DNA of 54,589 nt from a virus, in IMG/VR virus record IMGVR_UViG_3300022752_000087, positions 1 to 54,589 of that record; one strand, 5' to 3'. The first letter of the stretch is position 1; each line of letters starts with the position of its first letter. Below the pieces are notes generated by a model. That model ran no database searches, was not told the DNA's origin, and saw only the letters and a program-made list of their open reading frames with translations. Shown here piece after piece: positions 34,301 to 43,214 of the stretch. The position numbers and the translations under genes are program-made.

Positions 34301-37300
34301 AGGTAGCCCCCGGTGAAGCGTTCGGCCTGCGCGCCAAGGAGCGTGAAGTCGTCCGCGAGGAAGCGCCTGCCGAGGTGGCCAAGGACCTGTCTGCCACCGA
34401 CGTGGATTACCGCGAACTCAACAGCGATGTGGTTGCGGCGCGGGACGCCAAGGAAATCTACCCGCTTCAGGCTCGCGTCCTTCAGGATATGATCGCTGCG
34501 CGCAAGCCGCTGGGTGAAATCCGCCGCGCGCTCGTCGGCTTCACAAACGCAAACAAGTCTCTGACGATGAAGCAGGAGGTCGAACGCGAGGACTCCCTCG
34601 CTAGTCTCGCTTCTGCTCTTGTCACAGCACTAGGGGTCAAGATCAAAGCAACCATCAAGGGGTCCACCAAGACCAAGATGGATATTAGGGGTATTACTGA
34701 GGGGTTGTCTCCGAGGGAAGCTACGACTGCTGTCCTCCAGTGGATAGTAGACAATGCAAAGTCCCCGCTCGACCGGCGACTTGCTGCGAAGCTGCTGCGG
34801 AATGGGATGGGCAATACATACTTGCTCACTCAAGATTCGGTTGAGGCCAAACTGTTTGGTACAACTACCCGTTCGCCGGATGGGAACAGCGTTGTTGTAC
34901 TGTTTGGTCCGCAGGGCTTCAACGTAGAGACCGCGCTACACGAACTGCTTCATGCCTATGTTCAGCAGCGGTGGGTCGGCCTTGCAGTCTATAACCCCCG
35001 GAACAAACTGACCGACCAGAATGACCGCTTGATTGCGGAGTTCCAAGACCTGTGGCGGGGGCTTCGTGCGGGTGTTGAGCGCAATTTTCCCTCGCTATCC
35101 AACGCCTCGCTATGGCGGTCCGCGCTCCAGAACCCGGACGAACTTCTGTCGTGGGTAATGACCAACGACAATATCAAAGCGTTTATGGAAACCATTACCC
35201 CGGACGGTAAGCCCATCAAGACGGAGAAAAACTCCCTGTGGGTTGCCTTCAAGAAGTGGCTGATGAAGCTTGTTGGGTTGAAGTCCATGCCGTCCGAGAT
35301 CACCGCGCTCGACCGCATTCTTCAGATGGGTGAGGACATTGTTGACTCTGGTGCCGCTGTCCGTGTCGGCGTAGTTTCCTCAGGTACGCAGGAGATAGTC
35401 AACGAGCAGCGCGGCGGTCGTACCGAACGTATGATCAACGGTATGCCGTCCTCACTGCGCGACCCGGTGCGTACTGTCACTGACACGTTCGGTGGTCTGG
35501 GTGCCCGCACTGTCGCTCGCTTCGGTCTGATGAACCAGCTTATCGACTTTGCTGTGAGTAAGGGGATCAGCACTGCGCGTAGGTTTGCACGCCTTAGCCG
35601 TGAACGCGGTGCCATCGTCGAGCGGCAGCAGGCAGCCTTCGTCAAGTGGGCTGAGGACCATGCGACCCTTCCCAAGAAGGAGCGCGGCGTTGGTGCGGGT
35701 ACGGTCAACGGCCTGATTGAAGCCATGACCCGGCAGGAAGCATGGGGCTTTGCCCCTGACTACTTCACGGGTGAGGACAAGGGCACCAAGATCAAGATCG
35801 ATCCTGACCTTGAGCAGTGGTATCAATCGCTGTCGCTGGCCGGGCAGAAGTCCGTCCGTGAAGCCTTCCGTCTGAATTACAACTCACTCAAGCAGATGCA
35901 GGAAGCTGTCGTCACGGCGACCAACACGGAGTACGATGCTCTCATCGAGGGCACCCCCGACGCGGATGCAAAGAAGAAGTTGGAGGAGGCCAAGGCAAAC
36001 AGCCTGACCCAGTTCCGCACGCTGCTTAAGATCGAACCGACGCGCCCCTACGCTCCGCTCACTCGCTATGGTGACTGGGTTGTGGTTGGTCGCTCGCAGG
36101 AACTTCTCGACGCCATGGAGGCAGGGGACTTCAAGACTATCGGCAAGCTGGAACTGGATGAGCGCCACTACTTCGTGGACTTTGCGGATACCCGTGCCGA
36201 GGCAGCCAAGATGCAGCGGGAAATCCAGTCCACCTATGGCACCGGACCAGACAACGCGGTCTTCTTCCTGAAGAACAAGGCCGAGGACGACATGTTCGGC
36301 GGGCGCGACATGATGTACGCCTTCCAGCGGTTGAACAGCCTGATCGAAGCACGGGGTCTGAACCCTGACCTCTCGCGCCAACTGCGCCAGACTGCGACTC
36401 AGCTTCAGCTTATGGCCATGGCAGCCAGCAGCGCACGTAAGGGTGAACTGCGTCGGCGCAACATCGCCTCCGGCGATCTCGACATGGTCAAGGCGATCCT
36501 GTCCCGTGGTCGTGCGTCAGCGCATTTCGTCGGTGCTGTTTACAAGAACAGTGAAATCCTCGATGCGCTCCGGCAGATGGAGCGGGAGACCAAGGCGCGC
36601 GGTGAAGGCCGCGAAGACCGTCAGGCTGCCTACAATGGCATCGTCGCTCGCTACGTTGACGGGCTTCAGGGTCGGGTCCAGAACACGCTGGCCGATACGC
36701 TGACCTCGTACACATCTGTGTGGATGTTGGGCTTCTCGCCTAGCTACTATATCCAGCAGGGGCTTCAGAACCTGATGCTCACGCTGCCAGAGATGGCTGC
36801 ACGCCATGGGTATGGCGACTCGATGCGCGCACTTCGCGCCGGATATGGTCAGGTAATGAAGGCTTGGGATGGCAGCCGTCTGACTGAGCAGCTTGACCTC
36901 GACAAGGTCGATGAGAAGTACCGCGCTCTCGCCATGTTCCTCGCTGAGTCGGGCGAACTCGATGTGGGTATCAACAAGGAGATGGGCCTCATCACCTCGG
37001 ATGGCGACGGCTTTATCTCCAACACGTTCAAGCGTGTGATGGACCGCATCCGTGGCCTGACCCGCAAGATCGAAGCGATCAACCGTCTGTCTGCCGGTGT
37101 CGCCATGTACGATCTGGAACTTAGCAGCACGCGCGGTACGCCGCCGACCTATGATGCCGACGCTTATCGGTCCTACGTGAAGGACTTCCGCAAGGCACAC
37201 CCTGATATGTCGCCGCTTACTGAGCGCCAGTTTGCTGCGGCTAACGCCGCAATGCGCCTGATCACCGATACCCATGGTAACTACTCCATGGAGAACGCGC

Positions 37301-38316
37301 CGTTGTTCCTGCGTGGTACACTCGGGCGAGTGCTCGGCCAGTTCCAGAAGTTCCGCGTCATGATGGCGGGTCTGTATGTGCGTGAGTTCTACAACGCCTT
37401 CCGTGATCCTAGCCTGTCGCCGGAGGAGCGGCGTGTTGCCCGCCGTGCGCTCATGTTCCTGTCTGGTCATGCCGCCATCGTCGGTGGTCTGATCGGCTCG
37501 CCTGCCGCTGCCATCTTCATGCTGGTCTATAACATGCTGTCCGGTGACGACGAGGAACGCGGTGATCTGGAGCGTGATATCCGTCAGGCCGTGGGTGATG
37601 ACACACTGGCAAACTTGTTGCTACGTGGTGTACCGACGCTGTTCGGAGTAGATGTTTCCGGTACGCTGGGTCAGGGTAACCTGCTCTCGGTCGCTCCCTA
37701 TGCAGAACTGCCTTCGGACCGCGATACCTACGCCAAGTACATCCTCTCGCTGACCGGTCCTGCTATCGGCGGTGTCGGTGCAAACGCAGCGGACGCAGCA
37801 GCGCTGCTCTCGGACGGCAACTACTACAAGGCGCTGGAGAAGCTCATGCCTCGCGGTATCGGTGCAGCATCCAAGTCCCTGCGTGAGGCTGTGGCCGGTG
37901 AGACCACCATGCGAGGAGATGTTCTGACGCAGCCTATCGATCTCAATGCGGTCGAAGCGTTCTGGGGTACGCTTGGTCTGGCTCCTATCTCGCGGGTCAA
38001 CCGGCAGTACGCGCGCAACGAGTTCTACAAGGACCAGAAGTTCTATCAGGACCGGGCAGCGGATATCAAGCGGGCCTATACCGAGGCGTCGAAGAGCAAG
38101 GACTCAGCCACGATGGAGTCGCTCAAGCTGGAGTGGCGGGGCCTGCAAGCTGCGCGCCGCGAACGTGGTCTCAAGGTCCAGCCGGTACTCGATCTGGTCA
38201 AGGCACCGCGTGAACAAGCCAAGCGTGAGAAGCAGACTGTCGGTGGTATTCCGTTCACGACAGGGACCAAGGGGCGGGCCGAGCAAATCGCTGAGACTGC
38301 TGGCACCGCCCGATAA
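31396..38316 (+). CDS. Giant polyvalent ejection protein (2306 residues) with HELLH motif
   Basis: This is the largest gene in the window and the last of the rightward arm. Residues 1-450 include Ala/Gly-rich hydrophobic stretches (about 215-245 and 335-435). Residues about 820-1040 contain three related helical modules of roughly 50-60 residues joined by Pro/Lys/Ala linkers. 'VETALHELLHAYVQQRW' gives H1182-E-L-L-H1186, the zincin HExxH signature, in the setting typical of metallopeptidase-like domains of large polyvalent phage proteins. The C-terminal third is helical and contains 'RGTLGRVLGQFQKFRVMM' (PLxRFG-type region) followed by a hydrophobic segment near 'HAAIVGGLIGSPAAAIFMLV'. It probably enters the host with the DNA; protease activity is inferred. 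Confidence 0.8.
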   Translation: MAQAGLFTNPLTAATGGPASSLNPLVSTPAPPATGLDVLQQSLADIAVIGENARQRVTIAAPQVAPQTAPTIAYSPSTKQFFVQGQVFTEDDAQKALETEALLSQPGGVPLPQGDWVPIDQQSYSGYLGRIKNPTLSTLFTKGFGRGVDSMQLLAGRGLQLAGAEKFGGDIVKQQVEDLRRTTPYERRFSEIKTGDDAVQWFVANLAEQGPNLLESVAVAVAGAAAGTATGGPGLGTVGGAIAGLAGKSAFKQAVLAAARKQIAGEVLEAAERKILKTAAGIAGATAVSYANNVAIGASDIYGELRDRGADPNDVNAKMTALMGSIPYAALETLPEFLLAGRVLGGVAAPRAMAAGTGVVRRGAELLRRGAVGGAIGALGEGSTELGQEALLLGLSDQDLSKPENIQRLIDSFAAGAAIGGPIGAVANLRGHKPANLLDPGQNADDGAGTAAGGTPQLGGPGPVPLLTGPSTALGPAVEQVDGTPYTPRTDISGLVSGQQQLMLPPPGAVLQVQGQPDFVVDEDGNIRQATPDDVVVGISDRGFVPATAPGTQGVLDVFPGSQTTVRELRGMMEAPAGEPTALLQPEGVTGEVPTGDINLDQEVLPFESGLAPRYLGPAPTPAGTLAENPVLRAAREAMLRRQTQEQQFAGVQPTVTPEVGALGQRLAESQPFLDVMGTEGRLLAEPQYGATEEEARQAWLDTKSGRTRNWNQLSQNVRNQWIDALNGSYTADDLKQIKRDLSSAESAARLTKTQPRTVVTGAITPTPVFKKEAPRAAKKPKATALAKGKQTRVAEPVGAKPAARPAPTGTRVVKAQESRQAPTVTVQDVKADPQYKPTMAALDAAVKDGTITGRDRMKLLVDLNKDGDFELVKDELAAKRAAAAKKPVAKPAPMATAKPAPKAAALKKGKPTLTYDAVRQEVIDAADADIISQEQYDTLIAGIDRRTSTPDRIKAQLDYLIKGGTIKKVAPGEAFGLRAKEREVVREEAPAEVAKDLSATDVDYRELNSDVVAARDAKEIYPLQARVLQDMIAARKPLGEIRRALVGFTNANKSLTMKQEVEREDSLASLASALVTALGVKIKATIKGSTKTKMDIRGITEGLSPREATTAVLQWIVDNAKSPLDRRLAAKLLRNGMGNTYLLTQDSVEAKLFGTTTRSPDGNSVVVLFGPQGFNVETALHELLHAYVQQRWVGLAVYNPRNKLTDQNDRLIAEFQDLWRGLRAGVERNFPSLSNASLWRSALQNPDELLSWVMTNDNIKAFMETITPDGKPIKTEKNSLWVAFKKWLMKLVGLKSMPSEITALDRILQMGEDIVDSGAAVRVGVVSSGTQEIVNEQRGGRTERMINGMPSSLRDPVRTVTDTFGGLGARTVARFGLMNQLIDFAVSKGISTARRFARLSRERGAIVERQQAAFVKWAEDHATLPKKERGVGAGTVNGLIEAMTRQEAWGFAPDYFTGEDKGTKIKIDPDLEQWYQSLSLAGQKSVREAFRLNYNSLKQMQEAVVTATNTEYDALIEGTPDADAKKKLEEAKANSLTQFRTLLKIEPTRPYAPLTRYGDWVVVGRSQELLDAMEAGDFKTIGKLELDERHYFVDFADTRAEAAKMQREIQSTYGTGPDNAVFFLKNKAEDDMFGGRDMMYAFQRLNSLIEARGLNPDLSRQLRQTATQLQLMAMAASSARKGELRRRNIASGDLDMVKAILSRGRASAHFVGAVYKNSEILDALRQMERETKARGEGREDRQAAYNGIVARYVDGLQGRVQNTLADTLTSYTSVWMLGFSPSYYIQQGLQNLMLTLPEMAARHGYGDSMRALRAGYGQVMKAWDGSRLTEQLDLDKVDEKYRALAMFLAESGELDVGINKEMGLITSDGDGFISNTFKRVMDRIRGLTRKIEAINRLSAGVAMYDLELSSTRGTPPTYDADAYRSYVKDFRKAHPDMSPLTERQFAAANAAMRLITDTHGNYSMENAPLFLRGTLGRVLGQFQKFRVMMAGLYVREFYNAFRDPSLSPEERRVARRALMFLSGHAAIVGGLIGSPAAAIFMLVYNMLSGDDEERGDLERDIRQAVGDDTLANLLLRGVPTLFGVDVSGTLGQGNLLSVAPYAELPSDRDTYAKYILSLTGPAIGGVGANAADAAALLSDGNYYKALEKLMPRGIGAASKSLREAVAGETTMRGDVLTQPIDLNAVEAFWGTLGLAPISRVNRQYARNEFYKDQKFYQDRAADIKRAYTEASKSKDSATMESLKLEWRGLQAARRERGLKVQPVLDLVKAPREQAKREKQTVGGIPFTTGTKGRAEQIAETAGTAR

Positions 38317-38335
38317 TCAGATGACTTTCATCTGA
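38317..38335. terminator. Convergent-junction hairpin
   Basis: TCAGATGA-CTT-TCATCTGA is a perfect 8-bp stem spanning the point where the rightward arm (TAA ending at 38316) meets the leftward arm (TGA at 38317-38319). No T run, but its symmetry would serve both directions. Confidence 0.55.
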
Positions 38336-41163
38336 CCCAACACCTGCGCGTCATATGCTTGGTCTGCCTCTTCAAGGATACCATGCAAGCGCGGGTGGTT
38401 GAGGTTCAGGGCGATGGCATAGCACTGCCCCATCTTGATGTCGGTCCCCTTGCCGAGATATGCCTTGTCGTTCCTGAGCGGCAGCATGATGCCGTCTCGC
38501 GCGAAGTCCTTAACGATCTGTCGGTAGTCAGCGTTGTGCATCGCCAGCCACTGCTTGAGGTGGGTCCGGTCGATAGTCAGGGTACCATGGTCAAACACAC
38601 CGTTGGGTGCCTTGCGCATCACATCATAGCGTAGTCGCACTTCACCGTGCGGCATCCGATGTAGCAGCGGAACAGGCTGCTGCCCAATAGTGTGCATCAC
38701 CGTGACGCTCACACGCACGTTGTCATTGAGGTACTCGGACAACACATCATAACTGTCCATCCGGTTGGCGGCGATGCTCTCGCGGACAGCGCCAGCTTGG
38801 TTCAACGCCCACTGTGTACCCTTCTTATAGTCGAACTTGAACCAACCCTGCTCGACGGCGATCTTCGATGCCAGATCAGCAAGCACAATCGTGGTTTCCC
38901 AGAAGCGCTCTTCACCGCTGAAGTCCACATTGTAGCGCTTACCAAACGAGGCCATAGCATCTTCGACCATTGCTTTGATGGCAGGTCGCCCCATGGCCAG
39001 CAGGTACTCCACGAACTTGGGTCCGATGTGACCGTAGTTCCCAGTGACAAGCTGAAACATCTTGCGACCAGCATTGGTACCAGCGGCGAAGACCGGATGC
39101 ACATCGAACATCACTTCAAGGAGGCGCATCTTCTGGGCATCGGAGGCACTACCCATCATCTCCAGTTTGGTAGCCAGTGGTACGTTGGTCGAGACCATCA
39201 GGGGGAGTGCCCATGTCTTGGTCTCACGTTCCTCAGAGTTGCGGTTGAGGCGGGCCTTGTCCCGACCCTGTGTCACCATATACAGGAACTCACCGACTTC
39301 CTTCTCGTTGGCGATGGTCGCCTCGTCGATGGTCATTGGCATGTTGGAGTACAGGCCAAGCCGGTTATACAGACTGTTCTGCGTGAACTTGGCTGCGAAG
39401 TGCAGCTTCTGTGGGTCACCCCAGAGGGCTTGCACCATCAACTGCGCCAGTGTCTTGCCGGTGCCTGATGGACCATAGAGCGATACCGTCACACCGTTGA
39501 GGCCGGTGAACGCGAGCAGCGGCGCGGAGAGACCCACCCCGATGGCAAACATATGGCCGTACATTTTACCTGCCGCAAGCACACTGGTGAGGCTGGACAT
39601 AGCGTTCTCGTCTCCAGCGGAGCAGAACAGTTCCCCACCTAGTCGGCTGCTCGTACTGCTCAGGGTAACCGCCTCGCGGGTCACGGTGCCGTCATCCATA
39701 CGGCGGATGATCGTGTTGCCATGTACGAACTGAGTGTAGTTCTCCTTCCACCCCATGCTGTTGTGGAGGTTGGTCATCGCGCGCATCTCGCGCAGCTTGT
39801 CCATGTATGAGCGCATCATAAACTGAAACATCTCTGTTTGGCGTGCTGTCTTGAGGACGATCCCCTGATCAGCCACAGCGGTGGCGAACTCCTTCATGCG
39901 AGTGTCGGTCAGGTACGCCTGCCGTAGTGTAAGCTCCTGCCACCCGACATGCTTGCGGTTCCAATGGTAGCGGACCGTCTCGTACCCAAGGGACTCGTCT
40001 CGGCCATAACCGACCGGGTAGATATCAAACGGGCAGATATCGATGTCCGTGCCGTCCACAGTCTGCTTGATACCCGACGAGGTGCGCTTGTAGCTACGTG
40101 GCAGAGGGACCGCCGCACCGATCTTGTCGGGTGCACTCTCGGTGATCTCCACAGCTTGGTACTGCGCACCGATCTGCGTCGGCGTTGTGATCTTGTCGGC
40201 AAACTTGCAGCCTACGCAACCCTTGGTCCGCTCCTCCTTGAACTTCTTGCAGGTGGTAGGACCAGAGACCGACTGCTTCCAGTGCTCCATCTTGCGCAAC
40301 GTGCGGGCATGTTCGTAGTCTGGGTGTTGTCTGGACCAAGCTACAGCAGTGGCTTCTGGATCGGAGCAGTACGCTGCGATACCCAGCATGGCGTACCAGA
40401 ACGGCTCACTGACATCCTTCTGGTTCTCGATACCCCACTTGATCTGCTGACACTTCGACGCGACCACATCAGCGTTGGCCTCCGGAAACTCCTGCTCAAC
40501 GGCGAGAGCTTGTGACAACACGCTAGTACGTGTGTGTTTGTTTGGCGGCAGACTTACTGCGGGGACGTATCCGGCCAGCTTCGAGCGCATCATATCCGGG
40601 GTCACCGGCTGGGCATCGATCAACAAACGGACAGTGTTACCACCCTTCGGGTTGATCGTCCCCACAGGACGCAGCACTCGCGCGCTATCAGCGGGCACAG
40701 TCGGGTCGATCTCAAGGCCGTGGGTAGCGCAGGCTGCCTTCAGTGCCAGACCCAGTGGTTTCCACTGATCTGGCTCAAGCTCCTCGGTGAGAACCCAGTA
40801 CACATGCAGGCCGTTGCCCGAGAACACGATCATGGGTTTAGGCAGCGCCATCGCGCCGATGAAGTTGCTGAGTTCCTTCAGACCCTCACGCCAATCTGCG
40901 TAGGGCTTGTCTGCGCCGCAGTCGATGTCGAGCATCAGGGTCTTCAGCGTGCGCGCGTTGTCTTGACTCCTCTTCCCCTTCTCTTGGAAGGCAGCCACTG
41001 CGTAGTATGCATTGCCGCCTCTCTGGCTTATCCGTTGTACCGATTGCGCTAGGTCATCCACCGAGGTGAACCAGCCGTGCATCATCCCCTGATCAGTGAG
41101 GTTGGCGCTGGCGTAGTGCCCGCTTTCGGGGAGAACCCGCTTGAGAAATGTCGCTGTGTCCAT
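38317..41163 (-). CDS. Primase-helicase (AEP primase fused to DUF927-like helicase)
   Basis: This encodes 948 residues when started at MDTATFLKRV; a farther ATG (41202) would run through a strong hairpin and is unlikely. Archaeo-eukaryotic primase motifs: 'LMLDIDCG' with D79 and D81, 'SGNGLHVYWVL' with H120, then 'ADSARVLRPVGTINPKGG'. A Cys cluster ('C-K-K-F...GCVGCKF') may bind zinc. The C-terminal helicase has Walker A 'YGPSGTGKT' (about residue 565), 'PMTIDEATIANEKEVGEFLY' and 'PLMVSTNVPL' (sensor). It would unwind DNA and make primers for the polymerase at 45786. Ends exactly at the convergent junction. Confidence 0.88.
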   Translation of the reverse strand: MDTATFLKRVLPESGHYASANLTDQGMMHGWFTSVDDLAQSVQRISQRGGNAYYAVAAFQEKGKRSQDNARTLKTLMLDIDCGADKPYADWREGLKELSNFIGAMALPKPMIVFSGNGLHVYWVLTEELEPDQWKPLGLALKAACATHGLEIDPTVPADSARVLRPVGTINPKGGNTVRLLIDAQPVTPDMMRSKLAGYVPAVSLPPNKHTRTSVLSQALAVEQEFPEANADVVASKCQQIKWGIENQKDVSEPFWYAMLGIAAYCSDPEATAVAWSRQHPDYEHARTLRKMEHWKQSVSGPTTCKKFKEERTKGCVGCKFADKITTPTQIGAQYQAVEITESAPDKIGAAVPLPRSYKRTSSGIKQTVDGTDIDICPFDIYPVGYGRDESLGYETVRYHWNRKHVGWQELTLRQAYLTDTRMKEFATAVADQGIVLKTARQTEMFQFMMRSYMDKLREMRAMTNLHNSMGWKENYTQFVHGNTIIRRMDDGTVTREAVTLSSTSSRLGGELFCSAGDENAMSSLTSVLAAGKMYGHMFAIGVGLSAPLLAFTGLNGVTVSLYGPSGTGKTLAQLMVQALWGDPQKLHFAAKFTQNSLYNRLGLYSNMPMTIDEATIANEKEVGEFLYMVTQGRDKARLNRNSEERETKTWALPLMVSTNVPLATKLEMMGSASDAQKMRLLEVMFDVHPVFAAGTNAGRKMFQLVTGNYGHIGPKFVEYLLAMGRPAIKAMVEDAMASFGKRYNVDFSGEERFWETTIVLADLASKIAVEQGWFKFDYKKGTQWALNQAGAVRESIAANRMDSYDVLSEYLNDNVRVSVTVMHTIGQQPVPLLHRMPHGEVRLRYDVMRKAPNGVFDHGTLTIDRTHLKQWLAMHNADYRQIVKDFARDGIMLPLRNDKAYLGKGTDIKMGQCYAIALNLNHPRLHGILEEADQAYDAQVLGQMKVI

Positions 41164-41177
41164 GGGTGCCCCTGCGT

Positions 41178-41201
41178 TGGTGGGGGTGTAAACCCCCACC
41201 A
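41178..41201. promoter_or_regulatory. Hairpin in the leader of the primase-helicase gene
   Basis: A perfect 10-bp stem (TGGTGGGGGT/ACCCCCACCA) with a 4-base loop lies between the stop of the HTH gene and the start of the primase-helicase gene. It may attenuate or stabilise the message. Confidence 0.6.
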
Positions 41202-41203
41202 TA

Positions 41204-41485
41204 TCAGCTTTGGTCGAGTAGTTCTATGAGGCGTTCCTTCCTCGCTTTTTGGTCTGCGGCAATCACCTCTGGCATAGGCCATTTGTGATCCGTCATCACA
41301 GCAAGCAGGCGCTTCAGCATTGTCCGAACGTGTAGCTGGTTGCCCTTCCGCATGGGTTTGCCCGCTACCCAGCTATAGTACGTCATTCGGGATACCCCCA
41401 ACAACTCGGACATATCCCGAGTTGTCAGGAGCATATGCTTTCGCAGCGCCTCCACTTTCGTGAAGTCGAGCGAGTTAGGCGTCAT
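41204..41485 (-). CDS. Small helix-turn-helix DNA-binding protein
   Basis: This protein has 93 residues. 'LLTTRDMSELLGVSRMTYYSWVAGKPM' (residues 19-45) is a standard XRE-type helix-turn-helix, followed by helical 'HVRTMLKRLLAVMTDHKWPM'. It overlaps the ssDNA-binding protein gene by 11 bases. Its place between replication genes suggests a local transcription regulator; target unknown, though the hairpin and the octamer sites are candidates. Confidence 0.8.
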   Translation of the reverse strand: MTPNSLDFTKVEALRKHMLLTTRDMSELLGVSRMTYYSWVAGKPMRKGNQLHVRTMLKRLLAVMTDHKWPMPEVIAADQKARKERLIELLDQS

Positions 41486-42455
41486 CGGCGTCTAGCCCCC
41501 CAACAAGCGCAGCGATCTCGTCGGCCAGTGTCATGGCATCGCTGTCGGCTTCGACCACCACAGGGGCAGGCTTCGCCTTGGCTGCCTTCGGCGCTTCCGC
41601 CTTTGGTTCAGCCTTGGCTGCACCGAAGCCACGCTTCGGAGTCTCAGTTGCTTCGGGCGCAGGGGCAGGGGCTTCTTCCACAACGCGGACCGGAGCAGGC
41701 TTCGGTGCAACTGCCGCAGGGGCTGCGGCCTCAGCGGACTGAGAAGCGATCACCTTCTCACCCGTGATCTCCTTGACTTCATCGCTGCCAAACAGCTTAT
41801 CGACAACTTCCTGTTCGTGGGCTTCGAGGAACCCACCGAACCCGAACTTCAGCTTCGGGAACGAGGCATCGGTGTCGAACGACAGCACGGTCTTGACCAC
41901 CTCGGGCGGGATACCACGGACAGACAGTTCCTTCTGGTACTGGTTCAGACCCTTGAGTGCGGCAGGCGTGACCTGAAGCAGATAGATCGGACCCTCGGGG
42001 TCTTCGGCAGCCACGATAGCGAGGCGCTTCTGATCCGAGCAAGCCTTGATCTGCTGACCATTACCGCTGATCTTGGAACCCCAAGCGTTCTTCGGGCACG
42101 AGGCACACAGATCGTTCTCAGCGTTCTGCACAGATGCGTCAGGGCCGATACCGTCGAGCGAGAAGCAGTCCGGACCGGTGGGTTCATCGTTCGGGTCCCA
42201 CTGCTTGGCATAGTAGGTCTTCGACAGGCGCGGGTTAGCACCGACGATCACGACATTGAGTTTGGTCTGATCGAGGACCGTCTCGGTCTTACCCTCCACG
42301 ATGCGGAAGCGCGAACCCTTAATGCTGATGCGAGGATAGCTCTCGCCAGCGGCCAGACCGGAGGCAATCGAAGATGCCAGCGACGACTGCTGACCCATAC
42401 GAGCAGCGATGTGTGCGGGGACTTGGATGTTGGCAGGGATAAGTGAAGTGCTCAT
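41475..42455 (-). CDS. Putative single-stranded DNA-binding protein
   Basis: This protein has 326 residues. The N-terminal 210 residues contain a Cys set ('DCFSLDGIGPDAS', then 'LCASCPKNAWGS' and 'KACSDQKRL') that could bind zinc within an OB-like fold. Then comes a long Pro/Ala/Glu/Lys linker and an acidic end 'LVGGLDADDA', as in ssDNA-binding proteins whose tails recruit partners. Neighbours are primase-helicase and polymerase genes. Function inferred. Confidence 0.65.
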   Translation of the reverse strand: MSTSLIPANIQVPAHIAARMGQQSSLASSIASGLAAGESYPRISIKGSRFRIVEGKTETVLDQTKLNVVIVGANPRLSKTYYAKQWDPNDEPTGPDCFSLDGIGPDASVQNAENDLCASCPKNAWGSKISGNGQQIKACSDQKRLAIVAAEDPEGPIYLLQVTPAALKGLNQYQKELSVRGIPPEVVKTVLSFDTDASFPKLKFGFGGFLEAHEQEVVDKLFGSDEVKEITGEKVIASQSAEAAAPAAVAPKPAPVRVVEEAPAPAPEATETPKRGFGAAKAEPKAEAPKAAKAKPAPVVVEADSDAMTLADEIAALVGGLDADDA

Positions 42456-42476
42456 AAGTTCTCCTGAGATGAGCGA

Positions 42477-42803
42477 TTAGAACGGGGGGTATGCTAGCTT
42501 CGTAGTGCCTAGTGACCCACCAGTCAGCGCCAGTTCCATCTGCGCGTTACCCACCAGTTTGTTGATGGCGCTCTGTGAGACGATGTAGTCGGCAATTGCT
42601 TGGTGATCCTTACAGTATGCCAAGGTGGGCATTCGCAGGGTGTTGATCGGTCCCTCTGCGGAAAACACCCGGACTATGTAACCGTTGTCAATCTTGTACG
42701 CTTGGATCGACGGCTGATCCCTAAGCACGTTGTGCGCGGGACGAAGCGTCTCTTCGTAGCGGTCCTCCTCCTTGAAAAGCCACCGTTTCAACCACTTACG
42801 CAT
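42477..42803 (-). CDS. Hypothetical early protein
   Basis: This protein has 108 residues. Basic amphipathic N-terminus ('MRKWLKRWLFKEEDRYEE') and a mixed alpha/beta body. The start is preceded by GGAGTAACGAC, the leader shared by several early genes. No domain recognised. Confidence 0.65.
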   Translation of the reverse strand: MRKWLKRWLFKEEDRYEETLRPAHNVLRDQPSIQAYKIDNGYIVRVFSAEGPINTLRMPTLAYCKDHQAIADYIVSQSAINKLVGNAQMELALTGGSLGTTKLAYPPF

Positions 42804-42807
42804 GTCG

Positions 42808-43212
42808 TTACTCCTCTACTTTAGTGGTGGGTTTACGGATGTTGACCTCCAGCTTGGTGCCATAGTTCACACCCGGTGGTACTGACTTGTTCTCCTCGAT
42901 GTACCCGCGCACGGCGATCTTGCTGACACGCTTCTCCAGCATATCGTATGCCTCGTTCTCGCGGATGTAGGTGAGTACAGCATCCCAGTCTGCCACGTTC
43001 GCATAGTCGGTGGTAGTCAGAAACGCAGTGCCGTGCTTGGTCTTGAATGAGGTGACGCCTTGCGCGTCAGCCTGCTGTTTGATCCACGCTTCGAGCTTCT
43101 CCATCTTCGCCTTGATCTCGGAGATTTCCTCCTTGACCTTTGTCTCGATGGCTTCCTTCTTCCGGCGCAGGATCATGTATACGCCGATGGCGCTGTCCAC
43201 TGTCACAGTCAT
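42808..43212 (-). CDS. Coiled-coil phage protein, possible nuclease-inhibitor-like
   Basis: This encodes 134 residues from the ATG at 43212 (GAGGAA 7 bases upstream; an upstream GTG is too close to it). The N-terminal half is a charged coiled coil ('KEAIETKVKEEISEIKAKME'), the C-terminal half a small alpha/beta domain ending 'PPGVNYGTKLEVNIRKP'. I recognise the pattern from podovirus replication regions. The topology recalls Gam-type proteins; that is a guess. Confidence 0.65.
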   Translation of the reverse strand: MTVTVDSAIGVYMILRRKKEAIETKVKEEISEIKAKMEKLEAWIKQQADAQGVTSFKTKHGTAFLTTTDYANVADWDAVLTYIRENEAYDMLEKRVSKIAVRGYIEENKSVPPGVNYGTKLEVNIRKPTTKVEE

Positions 43213-43214
43213 CG

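Noticed and set aside
38802-41052. Long plus-strand ORFs opposite the primase-helicase
   Set aside because: The minus-strand gene has unmistakable primase and ATPase motifs; the plus-strand frames are shadows with His/Leu/Arg-rich noise. The same holds for long ORFs opposite the VWA, AAA, polymerase and giant-protein genes.
41164-41202. Upstream ATG at 41202 for the primase-helicase
   Set aside because: The added 13 residues are encoded within a perfect 10-bp hairpin and the site lacks a clear ribosome binding site; the ATG at 41163 has AGGGG 6 bases before it.
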